DNA from: Lunularia cruciata | Taxonomy: Eukaryota; Streptophyta; Marchantiopsida; Lunulariales; Lunulariaceae | Direction: 5' to 3' | NCBI GenBank assembly: GCA_948567375.1 | Contig: OX419757.1 | Coordinates: 23,374,001 to 23,438,000, forward strand | Length of the DNA: 64,000 bases | Shown: one piece after another, positions 46,653-59,220 of the stretch | How the letters are laid out: each line of letters opens with the position of its first letter | How positions within the stretch are numbered: the first letter of the stretch is position 1 | Position numbers and translations under genes: made by a program | Notes under the pieces: model-generated | The model's database searches: none | Told to the model about the DNA's origin: nothing | The model's input: the letters and a program-made list of their open reading frames with translations, nothing else

Positions 46653-46936
46653 GAGGGGCGTAGAGAGCCAGGGAATAAGTCACGAGATGAAGAATATAAA
46701 CTATTGTGTTGAAGGTTCACAATTTAACGTCTTGATCACTTAAAAGGGTGAGGGGGCATAGAGAGCCGGGAAATAAGCACGAGATGAAGAATATAAACTA
46801 TTGTGTTAAAGGTTCACAATTAACGTCTTGATCACTTAAAAGGGTGAGGGGCGAAGAGAGCCGGAAAATAAGCACGAGATGAAGAATATAAACTATTGTG
46901 TTAAAGGTTCACAATTTAACGTCTTAATCACTTAAA
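46653..46936. repeat. Three tandem ~96 bp units
   Basis: Units start GAGGGGCGTAGAG-like at 46653, 46750 and 46846 and contain CACGAGATGAAGAATATAAA and a run ending in GTCTTGATCACTTAAA. The units differ at only a few positions. The array ends about 1.7 kb before the first kinase ATG. Confidence 0.9.
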
Positions 46937-48612
46937 CCTTGATTAAAACTGAAATTAGCATGGAGTTGATCCTGGTTTTCATTTCCATTCACGCCGATTT
47001 TTGTAATTTGCATTCGATGATTCCTGCCCAGCATGGAGCCTATTGGTATTTGCCTTCAAACTTGAGTTTGGGAACTTATTTTGCGAGTAAAGCCAAAAGT
47101 TGCTGCGATTTCTGCGAACTTTAGCGGTTGAGTTTGACTTAACTTGGAAAGAGACAAAATTCATTTAACGGTCTAGTGTGGCCAAGAACGTGTCGGAGAT
47201 ATCACTCGTCACATTTCTATAAATTTTGAATTCTGCCGAAATAGGTTTTCGCCGCCGTCAAACGTGCCCGGGAAATACTTATTTCCGATGTGAAACTGTA
47301 CAGTCAGTAATGTTTGGTGCTGTAAGTCGGCACTCCGGAGGTCTTCTGGAGTGAGGAAGGAAGAATCGCGAGAGTCGTCAGCGAGTTTGAAGTTTAGAAA
47401 TTTTAAAAGAACGGAAGAACATCAATGCTGTCTGATCATGTCGGCCACGAGTGCAGCTTTTGGTACGTGTGAGAAGTGATGGAGGAAGGGTGTCATTGTC
47501 CGATGAACGATAAAGTTCAGGACCAGGAATTTCCGTATTGCTTTTGTCATGCAGAGCTGTAGCAGGTGCAGATGCTGCTCGTGCGGGCACTAAGTTTAAG
47601 AGAACAATTTTCTCCATAGATTACGATTTTCGGAGGCAACACATTTGATTTGATTTCCCGCTCTTATAATCATTGTGTTAGCAGTTCGGCAATGCTGGAG
47701 GATTTTCGGGACACGGGAGGGGATGGGATTGAAATTCTTAAGTGGAAAAGGAAAGAGGAGGAGTTGGAGTGAAGAAGAGCGGATATCCAAATCAGGAGGT
47801 CCATCGTTGTGAAACAATGGTCATTGGACAGCCTTGCAACTGTTTTGCCCTCATGTGAGTCACACCTGACATTGAGTGCGATTCGATTTTGAAATTGAAA
47901 GTGATTTTACATACTGTAGAGACTTGACACCAGACACTCGATTACGGTTACATCCGTGGTCTTTATTAGCTTATACGATAGTCATCTGTTTCTTCCTCCA
48001 ACCTTCATTAACTGCGAGGCATTGAGATTGAGAATTCAAACTCAGATCACATATCCCTTGTATCGTTGGAAGTTCAGTATTCCTTAAAGTTCAAGTCATC
48101 TCTGCGAGGGACCCGGTTCATGCCTTCCTTGCACACTGATTCTGTAATGCTCCTGCTGTGCTCGTGGAGTAAAGGGGTAGTTATTGGCTATCAGTATGGG
48201 GACACAAATTTGCAAACAAGCATTTGCAGTTGACAAAGACGGCCTGTCACTTGCCGGTCCCCTGGCTCCGACAAGGTCGAACAAATCCTAAGCTCAATAT
48301 CCAGAAGCAGAACTAGAAGGGTCCAGGTTCTGATGTCTAGATCAGAAGCAGACTTAGAGGTCTTCGGACGTCAGGACAGAATGGCGCTTCTCAGGAAGGG
48401 TTGCTTTTGACTATATGATTCTGGCATTCGGAGTACGAAGAATGCATGTTCCATGGTTCAAGTGTCGCAGGTGCAAACAAACACCTCGATTGCACCAAGC
48501 TAGGAGTCCATTGTTGTTGCGTCTTGAAACTCGTAACAACTCCAGCGCTTGATGTCTTTGCTTAAGACATGCTCTTTTAGTTGTGAAGAAACTAAACTGC
48601 CTGGGGTTTCTG
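46937..48612 (+). other. Upstream region of the kinase gene
   Basis: Low-copy sequence with CpG-containing stretches. No frame has a recognisable domain. The promoter should lie here, but I could not pick a TATA box or start site with confidence. Confidence 0.4.
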
Positions 48613-48763
48613 ATGATTAGGAGCACCGAAGAGGAGAAGGAGATACAGCGAAGTGTAGAAACTCACATTCTGAGCTTAAAGTTCCTTGTGGGATGGCACA
48701 AAAGAGATAGGAAAAAACAAGATCCCACAGGCGGAACTGGGATACCTATCGACAATACAATCT
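48613..48763 (+). other. Inferred first exon of the kinase
   Basis: An open frame from ATG 48613 encodes a charged segment ending [19 protein letters not shown] and stops at a GTGAGT donor (48764). It ends with one leftover base. The acceptor CAG at 50978-50980 opens exon 2 with two bases that complete a Trp codon in the kinase frame. A Trp followed by a basic cluster near the N-terminus is also seen in PBL28-type proteins (memory). The 2.2 kb intron is long but normal for conifers. Confidence 0.5.
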
Positions 48764-51700
48764 GTGAGTTTCCTACATTTTGCATTCTGATCCTCGCAGA
48801 CAGTTTAGGAGGTCGGTACGCTAGACTCACTCCTCTGTAATTTGTCAGGCCTGACTGGCACTATACCTATAAACTCCGAGCTCCCTAACGAACAGGTATA
48901 TCCTCGCGCTGAAAGTAACGATTCGAATGCCGTCGATAGTGTGCTTGCACGGTACCAGCTCTTCATCGAAGCTGTAAGTCAGGAGTAGATGCCGAGGTGG
49001 TTTCCGCTTGGTCTTAGGACGCCCGCTCTTTCTGTGTTACCTCTAAACTGTGAAATTCGTCTCAAGCCGTATTTAGCATCTCCCTGCTGAGAGTAGAAAG
49101 AGCAGAAAGAGCAGAAATATTCAATGTGCTTCGCCATTCTTGACAATTGAGTGGGGCGTGGTGAATAAGTTGAAAAGTCACACTCGACGCTTCTGCTGAT
49201 TCTCGAATACGCCGTCCGTCATCACGTGGGATGAAGTACTACCTTCTCAGGAAGCCTTGACATTCGTAGGGACCTTTATATGTGGTCTTCTTTGGTTACA
49301 GTGGATGTCTGTAGGTCTTTGAGACATTAGGCAGAGGAATCGGTTTGCATCAGGTCCTTGGTTTTGCAACATGAGATATTCATCATGTCCCCTCTTGAAG
49401 AATTACGGTATGGAAAGGATTCGACTTCGGAGGGGCGGCGCATTGGATTGTCAAGACCATTTCCATTCTCAAACTGTTTCCATTAGCTCCCACTTGTTCT
49501 GAACCTCAGGCTCATACTTAACAACTAATGGCAAGAACTAACCAAGCAACGTACTTAGCATGGCCGGTGCTGATGTCTCACTATGGCGTCCTGTATCATT
49601 CTACTTGGCCAGGGGCAGGAGCCTTCGCCTTGAGAAGAACCTGTTCAGAATTAGTGGAAAAGCAATCTAGGGATACCCGCAGTTTCCCTAATAGGCATGC
49701 TTTGCCCTAACACCTCATTCACCAGTGCCTATATTGCTGACAGTGAGAGATCCGAGTGAAACATTGAGCTAAATGCAGTCTTCTACTGCATTTTACTGGA
49801 AAGTTACAACCATTTGCGCCTCACATATTCTAGAAAGAGCCGATGTGGTCGACCTCCATTTAATATCAATAACCTGCTCAGCCCGGGCAATTGGAATTGC
49901 ATAAGTCCCCACTTGTTTTTGGCTCGGAACATGTTTACGGTGTGAAGAACGGTTTCGTGGATCGCAACTCAGATACTCCCCATGGTTGGAATTATATCAG
50001 ACAGCGTATCCGACCAGGCATATGCTAGGAGGAGCTTATTTACGTCGCTTGAGACGTATTAACCGACTGTCTAAACCAGCAGTTGGAGCTGTCGATCTCA
50101 TTCTGAGAAGATTGGCTAGTTTTACGAGATGAAGCTTTTCTCCGAGACACAAATCTTCGGATGATTATCTATACAGGACTGTACCCAGTTGGTGCACCCT
50201 GCCGATCTTCATACATCTGCAGCTTATCCATAACACCGCGAAATCGAGTCAATAAGCGCTCTTTCGTGGATTTGATTTCATGAGGGAATGTCATTGATAA
50301 TTGAGTTAGTTCATCATCATGTTTGCACGATCATTGGCGCTTGGATTTCACTGTCGCATTTGTAGATTTACTTGTATTAAACACTCCTCCTTGGTCCCTC
50401 TATCAACCGCAAGTTCGCGGGATCTTAGTGATAGTATGTGGATCGTGTATTTTCGTTTTCTGTCCTAAAAGGAGAGTACGGAGATAGGATTTTCAACTTC
50501 TCAATTGAAGCTGAATTCTCTGCTTTTAGCAAGCATCTTCAAAGGTAATAGTGTAGGGAAAACCAATTCAGCTTCGGACATCAGGTTGGAAGAACTTCCG
50601 CTGGGACGTATGTCGTCCATAATCGCGGGAGGACTTGCTAGCGGAATAGGTTGCAAATATTTCGCTTGCTTGAAATAAACTTTTGACAGAAATTAATGTG
50701 TTCCGTGGAAACGCTAAGATTACCTTATTTCCCTGTAGCCTAATCTGCGATCAGACATTGGACTACCGTCGTAACTCTATATGCTTAGATAAAGATATCC
50801 GATTACCCTTCTGTCAATTGAGCTGAAATAGTTTTCCGTGGGTATCATTCCTAATCTTCGCCGTCTTCACACATAAATGTTTTTTTCAATCACTTTCATT
50901 ATGCGACATTTCAAATATGTAAAGCGCAAGAGATAAGGTATGGAGAAGCTCTCTAACACCTTCCCTGCTGCTGGATACAGGGTTGAGAAAGTCAATAGAG
51001 AAATGGCAGTCCGGCCCTCTGATACCGGCCATGAAGCAGCTCCCGCTTCCATCAGCTGCCCACGTTTTCACTCTCAAGGAGATGCGGAAAGCAACGGGCA
51101 ATTTCAGCCAAGACAACCTCATAGGAGAAGGCGGATTTGGTCAAGTTTTCCGGGGCATGCTGAGTGATGGAAAGGTAGAGCTTATGATTTTCTTGGTCTC
51201 AGCTGTTATGGACACCTGATCTAGCAGATGCACATGCCAAGAAACTTATTCTATCCCTATACCGACTGGATCTAACGTCTCCCGATGGTTGGGTATAGGT
51301 GGTTGCTGTGAAGCAGATGGATCCCGGGGCTTCAGCACGGCAAGGGACTCAAGGAGAAAGAGAGTTTCGGGTTGAGGTGGACATCTTGAGTCGCTTGAAC
51401 CACCCTAATTTGGTTCGCTTGATAGGTTATTGTGCTGATCGAACACATCGATTATTAGTCTACGAATACATGGTCAATGGCAACCTTCAAGAACTTCTCC
51501 ACGGTAACAGAACATCCAAATATCTGGTTTTGTTTTGTTTTGTTTTGTTGAAAGTTAGGATAGTTAATGATGAATGTTCTGCTTTAATATGTACAGGAGG
51601 ATTTTAACATGGTAACGTTATTTCGCTCTGGTCAAACTGCACAAGCCTTTCCAGATTGTGTATAGATTGTGCTCGAGTAAAAAAGTCATCCCTTCATACA

Positions 51701-53266
51701 TGTGTCCATAAACTCTTTAAACTCTTATCTTAATCTCCAAACGCAGGTGTTGTAAGAGTAAAATTGGAGTGGCATACGCGGTTGCGAATTGCGCTAGGAG
51801 CTGCCAGAGCTCTAGATTACTTACATACTGGTCAGGCAACCGGGAACCCCGTCATACATCGTGACTTTAAGTCGAGCAATGTTTTACTGGATGAAGACTT
51901 CAACGCAAAGGTGAGAACTATTCCACTTTGCACTTCAGATCCAGAACGGGGTCCCTTATACCCTTGGGATAAAGTTTCCCTAAAACTGTTGCAGCTAGAG
52001 CACTACGCATTGGTTAGTACCTGGTGTCAAGAACGTAGAAAAAACAGGAAGGTTTTCTGTAAGCCGGCCAGTATAAGGACATATCCAATTATTATCATCC
52101 AGCACACTGAATATGTTTCTAAGAGTTCCAATTTCTACTGATTTAACAGGTCTCTGATTTTGGTCTCGCCAAGCTCGTACCTTTTGGTGATAAGCATTAC
52201 GTGAGCACGAGAGTGATCGGGACGTTTGGATATTTTGACCCTAAATATACTGCTGTAAGCTTCCTCTCTGTGCTGGATGTTTGACTTATTCCGCAATTCT
52301 GGAGTGCTAGATAGATATACACTATACTCTTAAAGAAACTTCGCCTAGAAATATCTGACGAGAATCTTTTGGTGACAGACTGGAAGGCTTACAGTGAAAA
52401 GCGATGTTTATGGCTTTGGAGTCGTCTGCTTGGAACTCCTCACTGGACGAAGGGCAGTGGATGCATCTTATACTTGTGGGAAAGAAAATCTCGTAGTCCG
52501 GGTAAGTACTTTTATGGACTGTATATTTATGCCTGCATTCTACGGCTAGTCAACCTTAAGAAGTGTAATGTAACATGTTGTAATGCCAATGATATTAAAC
52601 TTTGTTGTTCTCCGCCGTTAGATGGTGAGCTTAAATATCACTTAAATCTGTCCTGTTTTTTAAGGAGGGGTATTCATGTCTACATTTTATGGTCAGTCAT
52701 TTGGTTTAGCCAATAGCGACAGAATTGAGATAAAAAAGGATCCTCGTACTATACTGCATAATGTTGTGCCAAGGCAACACATGTACTAATCCTTATCTGG
52801 AGCGAAATGTCGTCACTAAAATGCATGCCTCGCTTACCACACCATGTAACTGACAGATGTAGATATTCACTTTACTTGCTTTAAATGCCAGAGTCATGTC
52901 CGGTCATGCTGAAGACGGGTGCTGGATTGTCGGACTCAATAATGTTGTGACAAAGATGTTACACCCTGTTGTCTTCGGCGATCAACTGCGTTCAGATGCC
53001 GCCTATCTTTAATCTGAATAAATCTTTATCTGTTTTACTTGCAGGTAAGAGAAACACTAAAAAGCAAGAAGAAGCTGAAAAAGGTGGTAGATTCAGAAAT
53101 TAGTCCCTTGACATACTCTTTTGAGAGTATGAAAAGATTTGCGGATCTTGCAGCCCGTTGCATACGAGATGAGGACAGTAAACGACCAACGATGACCGAG
53201 TGCGTTAAGGAGTTGGAAGATCTGTATACACACGGTAGATGTCTTGGCAAGTCTATAAGTATGTGA
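48613..53266 (+). CDS. PBL28-like receptor-like cytoplasmic kinase (seven exons)
   Basis: Ser/Thr kinase of the RLCK VII-type (PBS1-like) group, which relays signals from surface receptors at the plasma membrane. Exons: 48613-48763, 50981-51174, 51299-51503, 51747-51910, 52150-52254, 52379-52501, 53045-53266; all introns are GT-AG and phases agree, giving 387 aa. Motifs: FTLKEM 80-85, Gly loop GEGGFGQV 99-106, Lys120 in [18 protein letters not shown] with the C-helix Glu, HRDFK 221-225 (catalytic Asp223), DFG 241-243, GTFGYFDP, then PKY 269-271 where Glu is usual, DVYGFGV, and KRPTM near the end. The [14 protein letters not shown] and LIGYCAD wording is that of Arabidopsis PBL28 (361 aa, from memory). 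No transmembrane segment or signal peptide is seen. Stop 53264-53266. Exon 1 is less certain than the rest; the ATG at 51031 gives 320 aa. Confidence 0.8.
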
Positions 53267-54480
53267 GCAAAGGTGCTTCGCATTTAACGGTAAACGTCAT
53301 GAAGAGATGTGACATCTACTGGATGAGGGTAGTGTCTACTCAATGATTCCAGTTATCCCGGCCTCGTCACATCTTTTCGATGTATTCTTGAGCAACCAAC
53401 AGCTGGTCTTCTGCTGATAGACTCCGTGACGCTTTAGGAGTCATTTTCCTTGATGGAACCTGTAATATGTCGGGGATATACGACATACTTATCCCCAACC
53501 CTGATTCCATTTTGTACAACCATGTAGAACTCTCTCATCGTAAACGTCGTCTGATCGGTCTTACATGGGCGCCGAGTAACACCCATTAAGAAATACCACC
53601 TGACATGAACAATAGGTGCCAATCCATTCTGGGACTAAGTCGCTGACGTCTGGAGAAACCCCATCCCTTGTTGTCGAGCTTTATTGCGTGGGATCACGTG
53701 AATGTCCTTTAGCGAAAGAGGGTGTCGAGCTGAAAAAAGACATTGGCAGACGCCTTCATAAAATAATACTGACCCAAACCGCCAAAGGGGTTGGATAAGT
53801 TGGATTACGTCCGAAGTGTCCAGTAGACTCTCATGATGCTTGTTAGAGCTGATTTTGTCGATTGCCATGTACAGAATAGATTATCACCGGGACAATAATC
53901 ATGGAAATGTTCTGGCTGCAGTACTCTCCTGGTTCCACCGAGAAATTTAATTCCGTGTTGTATTCTATCTTGTTCGGTCTCATTAAATGCTGCAATATTC
54001 TTTTAGTGTGCCTCGGAGATGTACAGCATGCTACATGAAATAAATGTGCTGTGAACTTCGCGATTCTCATGACAATTCGATACCGATTGTTACAAAGGAC
54101 CACGTCCAGTGTTTCGAGGGTTCCTCCGGGGTTTGCCCCCCTTCGGGCTTCACCTCGGTCAGTGCGCTCTTGTACTGGGCTTTCTCTGCCGCCCTCGTGC
54201 TACTCAGTTTCTCGGGTGGGGAAAGGAAAAGGGGGGACGTATTCTAGTTTCTACGACAAACATCTATGTGTCTTCTCGTTTACAACGCTAGATACCGAAC
54301 AAGCTTCCTGTTTAAGCTAATTGTGTATGTCATTTGGCTAAAAGTAGTCCAAAGTACGAAAATAAGTAACCCGATACTTGAATGACTTATCGGTTTGTAG
54401 CATCTGAATGCAGGGCATAATCCTCTGACTATTTGTTGGCAGACCAATGGTATTAATTGTTATGTACTGTTGATAGCAGA
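53267..54480 (+). other. 3' flank of the kinase gene
   Basis: No coding motif follows the stop. An AATAAA at 54039-54044 is a possible poly(A) signal, though 770 bases from the stop. A G+C-rich block at 54100-54240 is listed separately. Confidence 0.35.
54100..54245. other. G+C-rich island open in all plus frames
   Basis: The block with TTCGGGCTTCACCTCGGTCA and GTTTCTCGGGTGGGG stands out from A+T-rich flanks. All three plus-strand frames stay open across it (54044-54247, 54051-54320 and 54109-54291). I do not recognise a protein or an organelle gene in it. Confidence 0.4.
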
Positions 54481-55450
54481 AATTGAGCAAGGTTAGGAAG
54501 ATAGTCTAGTTGAGCAAAGGACACAGAATGATATTGGATGAGAGATGGTATTGAAAGCACTGGAAACATTGACTTGGATCATCACCCAATTTAGATGATA
54601 ACTGCTTTGCAGACCTGTAAAGTGATAATTACAAATTGATGGACAAACAAGAAGGAAGAAAAAGATTGTCACTTTTGTAAGCAAACAATGTAAGAAACCA
54701 AATGCAAAAAGATATCTCCAATGGCAATCGGGTACACACTTGAGATCTCATTGTAAGGGCTAGTAGACAAGAAGCTCCAAACAAACAAGTTGCTCCAAGG
54801 GGCACATGGCTTTAGGCAATGCATTGACATAAAGCAAAGAGGAGGAAAATCTAAATTTGGTGCATTTGGGTAGAGGTGATCCAATAGGTGCTCTAAACCA
54901 ACCCTAATGGCACATGTCACAACCTTCCGCCTTAGAGTATGGGCCAAGCAAAACTTTATCAATTGTAACTACTCATCTAGTTGATAATCATGGAGGAACA
55001 AAGGAACCTACCTAGTGGTGGGTGGATGTAAATTCTATAAGTTAAGTAAATTATCAAAGAATAAATTATAGTTGATAAATTGTCAAAGGAGAAGAGCATT
55101 GGTGCTACTTATTTGTACTCCTCTACCTAATCTATTATGAAGGATAGATGGAGACAATGATGTTATGGAAGTAAGGGATAGGGTTGTGGTGACTTTGCAA
55201 TCCGCCTGGTTATGACTTGGGTCCTAATGGTGTACTCCTCTTGGAGGGTTACACAATCTCCTCTCAAGAACTTATGATCATCTAGAGTGAATCTCTCAAT
55301 GTCCCAAAGCATCTCCATAGGCCGGAAGGAGTAATATCCGTTGAGGAAAGAGTACCAACAAAATCCAAGTGGAAACATCTCCCTTATGGTCATCAGCCAA
55401 AATAGCACCTAGTATGAAGAGGAGTGTTCAAGAAATGTTAACTCAAGATA
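54480..55450. repeat. Dispersed repeats with one 129 bp-type unit, R2 copy
   Basis: 54541-54600 matches a unit of the 35092-35735 array, 54690-54920 matches 35800-36020, and 55150-55440 matches 41500-41690. The order array unit, R2, next block is the same as at 35092-36230 plus 41416 onward, with the copia element absent. This therefore looks like an empty (copia-free) paralogue. Confidence 0.55.
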
Positions 55451-57690
55451 TATTTAAGTTTACATGAGTACATAGTAGAATTATCTTAACTCATGATGTG
55501 AATGCAGTTCATTTACTGTCCACTTCCTTCTTGCCTCAAGGTATAGTATAAGGAATCAAATATATACATTATTTTGTATTCTTGTTCTTTGCAATTAATA
55601 ATATTTATTATATTTGTTTGTTATAATTTGCAGGTTCATTGAATTCAGTTTTATTTTCTCTATAAAATGCATTTCTTCCTAATGAAGTATATATCACATC
55701 TATATTTATTACCCATAGAGAACATTAAGTTATGCAATACCGAAAAAGAGGAAGAAGAAGGATGCTATGGAACTTTTACCTCGATATCTGAAATAATGAA
55801 GACTAGGATATAAAAAGATTTTGATCTGAATTTGTGACTAGTCTTGAGTCTTCGGATTCTTGTTTATATTTGTCTATATATATTTTTAATTTCAAAATAA
55901 ATTGTATGATTATTATAAATTCTAGGACGTAAATTATTGGTTTCAACGTATGTTGAATAACTCGCATAAAATTTTCTGAAATAAATAAATTCCCATAAAT
56001 AATTACTAATATAATAAGGCAAAGAAATAGATCATTGACGGACAAGCTTTGGCAAGATGCCTATACGTAAGGCAAGCCGAACGACTGTTAACTTGAAGTT
56101 GCACAAATATCTTTGTTATCTCACGACTTGACATGCTAGCTATGACGTGACTTGTCATTCACGATATTTTAGGTGATTGATTTGACGTACGTCTCAAGTG
56201 GGCTGACTAATGTACATCACCCCGGTGTGGTGTATATATCTTGTCGTCTATAACTGATGGCCGTGCCGGCCATGATATCAAGAGCCTTATCCACCTCATT
56301 CACGTTGCGATCCCGGTCTGTTAATATAATGTACCTTTAGTACCTAAACCGGAGATAATAATATTTAGTTCTTTCTTGAATGCATTAAAATTGCAAAGTA
56401 TGTTGACACAAGTACCTCTTAAAACCAGGCAAATCGTGTTGGGCAGGGCATCGCCTCAACCTTATCTAGATGCTTGTCTGGAAACTTTACCGTGCAGTTA
56501 CGAATGTAAAGTTCAATGTCACAAATATTGAACTTGTGAGGTTGACTTATAAAGTCTGTGAGCATATATTGCATCGACAGCACAAACATTTGCCTCTTGG
56601 TCCTCTTTATGCCGTAATGCATACATCTTTATATGCTCAGAGAACCTTCGGACCGCATTGGAATCAAAAGCTATTAGCATGTACTCTATTTGCATTGCAT
56701 TTCTTGCCTGCAAGGTGTAGATTTCCAATTTCATTTCTTTCTTGCCTCTCCTGCAACTCTATTGGACATTCCATATTTTCTACCTCAATTCCAGAGTGGG
56801 TTGCAACCCTCGCAGAATACCTCGTGCGGTGAACTACCGTGATGGAAGGCTATCGAAACATGTAGCCTGCTTGTCGTGGAAGTAACATTTCCTTGATTTC
56901 AGCAACAACCGTCTTTGAAAATGATTTCGTTTTGCCGAGCGAGTATCATTTGCAAATTTAATAATTAGTAGTCCTTTTGCATGCGATCCTCTCATCCTCA
57001 TCCTGCAACTGCGGGATACTCTTGACTCACGCTGAGTATGAGATAGCAAGTAGGCGATTAGTGGTTTAGAAATCGGGGGTTAGTTCGACTTTGTAGTTGA
57101 CATCCAGAATAGAAGAAAGCAGCCGGCCAAATTTCATTTGCAGTTTTGTACTTTTCGAGACTAAATCCAAGGGTACCCGCATGGATGGTTACTGTGCTGT
57201 GAGGAACTGTAGAGTAACATTCTGATTTACCTCAGCAGCTAAAACATTGGAATTTACACAGAACACAGACAACTGGAACTACGAGGCAGCCAGCCTCACC
57301 TTTACTGCAGATATGGACATCGCCGCTGCGTTTTGAACCTCGGTTTGATTCCTTGCAGTTGGACGAAACGAGTAATCGTGAAAGTGCATCGAGTAATTTG
57401 ATTTCACTTGATCAAATGTGAGCTGTAGTTCATTACAACTTTACGGTACAGATTTCGGGGTTGAGAGAGTACAAATTCACTGTCAGGAGTCAATTCAGAG
57501 TGTACTCGTTATTTTAGTCAGGGAGGAGATCAGAAAGCAACAGCCGTGAAGAAGGCTGGCGGATTGCCGCGTTTGTGAGGACGATTCGGAAGCGTTAGGC
57601 TTTCGAGAGGAGGAGAAGTTCGAGAGACGCGGATAAATTTCAAGATCAGTGGGTTAGCTTTGGAAGGGAGATGAAGTATAAGGAAAAGGT
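55451..57690. other. No gene seen
   Basis: 55450-56050 is very A+T-rich; 56050-57690 is mixed. A plus-strand frame at 56470-56832 (120 aa) has no motif. No repeat match in the window. Confidence 0.4.
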
Positions 57691-58330
57691 GACCGCGGAG
57701 AAAACAAGAAGACGAGAAGACCTCATCGAGCCGTACAAAGATAATCCATAAGATAAAGCCATTCAAGAATAGGAGGTAAAATGTTGGGCTAAGTCCAAAT
57801 ACAATAGGGATGAGAAATCTGCAGTAGTGGAAAGGAACTCGCGCGTAGAAAACACAAAGGATAGAAAATCCCATCAAGCCTTACAAGTGTAAAACAAAAG
57901 AGGTAAAATGGGCTTAAGTTCTAATAGTATTGATACGAGAAATCTGGCTTATTGCATCTAGGATTTTCGAGCCCGCAAGTGGGATAGTATCCAAACTATT
58001 GTAATATAAGATGAATCACCTAATATGATTGCTTTCCTATGGATTGCACACATCAATGTAAAGTAAATATGTTATAAAGTAGGAGAATGAGAGTGGTCCC
58101 TCTAACTTATAATATGAATCGATCTTGGGCAGTACTCTACAAATGGATCAAATGCAATTGCATCATATAATTCCAAGGCCAAAGGAACAAAGGGGTGACC
58201 TTGTTGCATACCCCTATACTTGGAGATTTTGGAGATTTTGTGTGAAACATCACAGCTTTGCTTGCCATCCATCTAGGAGAGATACTAGAATCTGCAATAC
58301 TAGTGGTTTCAATAATAGAAAGCTTAGATA
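57690..58330 (-). mobile_element. 3'-end fragment of the ADDTH-type RT family
   Basis: The plus-strand text matches 19600-20010 (also minus), including ATTCCAAGGC...AGGAACAAA and CCCCTATACTTGGAGA. Two copies of the terminal GAGGTAAAATG-GGCTAAG block occur in tandem (about 57770 and 57900). The remainder of the element is missing, a strong 5' truncation. Confidence 0.6.
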
Positions 58331-59220
58331 TTAATGATATTCTGTTCATACATTTTTATATAGGTACTTGTAAAATGCAGAAGACTTCAAAACTGAATCC
58401 AGCGGTTTAGGTGTGGAAAATCAGGAATTGCATTCAAGTATCCAAGAATTAATGAAATTAAACGAACAAAGCATCCATGAGAACAAGAGAGAAGACAAGA
58501 TGAAAAATCAGGAATTGCATTCAATTTTTAAAGAATTAAGGGAAATCAAGTGAATTAAGCGTCTATGCAAAGGAAAGTGGAAAGGAAGGAGAGCATACCC
58601 GGTGTACAAGTTAACATAGTGACAATGATGACAAACTATCTACATGTGACATCTAATTGAGAGGTTTGAAACATAATACACTAAATGTGTTTTAATATTC
58701 ATGGTGAAAGCTAGAATCCACTCCAATTTGAGAGATTAATTCTATTGCTTTTGAATTTGAGCTTGGTCAATTTGCCATTGAGTCCCAAGAGAAGAGTTGT
58801 TGTGAGTTGTTTGTCCGGCAGATTGCAAAGAGTTGTTATGAGTTGTTTGTGTGGCAGATTGTGAAGAGTTGTTATGAGTTGTCTATAGGGCAGATAGAAA
58901 ATAGACAGTATAGTCCTTATCCTCATCCTTCTATCCCCAGACCTCACCAACTCCATGCAAGCCCAAACCTGAAAGGCACAAAAATGTTAAGGAAAGATTC
59001 ATAGATGGTGTTTGTTTTTAGATGTTGGGACATGTTGGTCTACATTGGGACAAACAGCCAAAAAAAGGAGATGCGCTGGCCGTTGTTGGTCTATGATAAT
59101 TGAAAAGAAAATCCCACAAGTTTGCACTAGCAGTTGGTTGATGGAAAGCATTGGAGATTTGGGTTTTGAGGCTAGATTGGACTGGTTATTGCAAGGGATT
59201 TATACTTTAAAAAATTGCTA
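58331..59220. other. No gene seen; local duplications
   Basis: AAATCAGGAATTGCATTCAA begins two imperfect ~85 bp copies at about 58418 and 58503. The 36 bp triplication at 58792-58899 is listed separately. Confidence 0.5.
58792..58899. repeat. Three tandem 36 bp units
   Basis: Units start AAGAGTTGTTRTGAGTTGT at 58792, 58828 and 58864, each 36 bp with a few differences. On the plus strand each encodes a KSCYELFVWQIV-like 12-residue repeat in an open frame (58807-59004), but no start or domain supports a gene. Confidence 0.9.

Noticed and set aside
50940-51167. 75-codon frame with an ATG just upstream of the kinase
   Set aside because: It is out of frame with the Gly loop and has no motif.
51764-52141. 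125-codon frame beginning in the kinase domain
   Set aside because: Only its first part (to 51910) is exon; the remainder is read-through of intron 4, shown by the GTGAGA donor and by loss of kinase similarity.
56470-56832. 120-codon plus-strand frame
   Set aside because: No recognisable domain, no repeat or splice support; left undecided rather than called.
57530-57877. 115-codon hydrophobic minus-strand frame
   Set aside because: No family motif; it overlaps the start of an RT-family fragment and its composition is that of a shadow frame.
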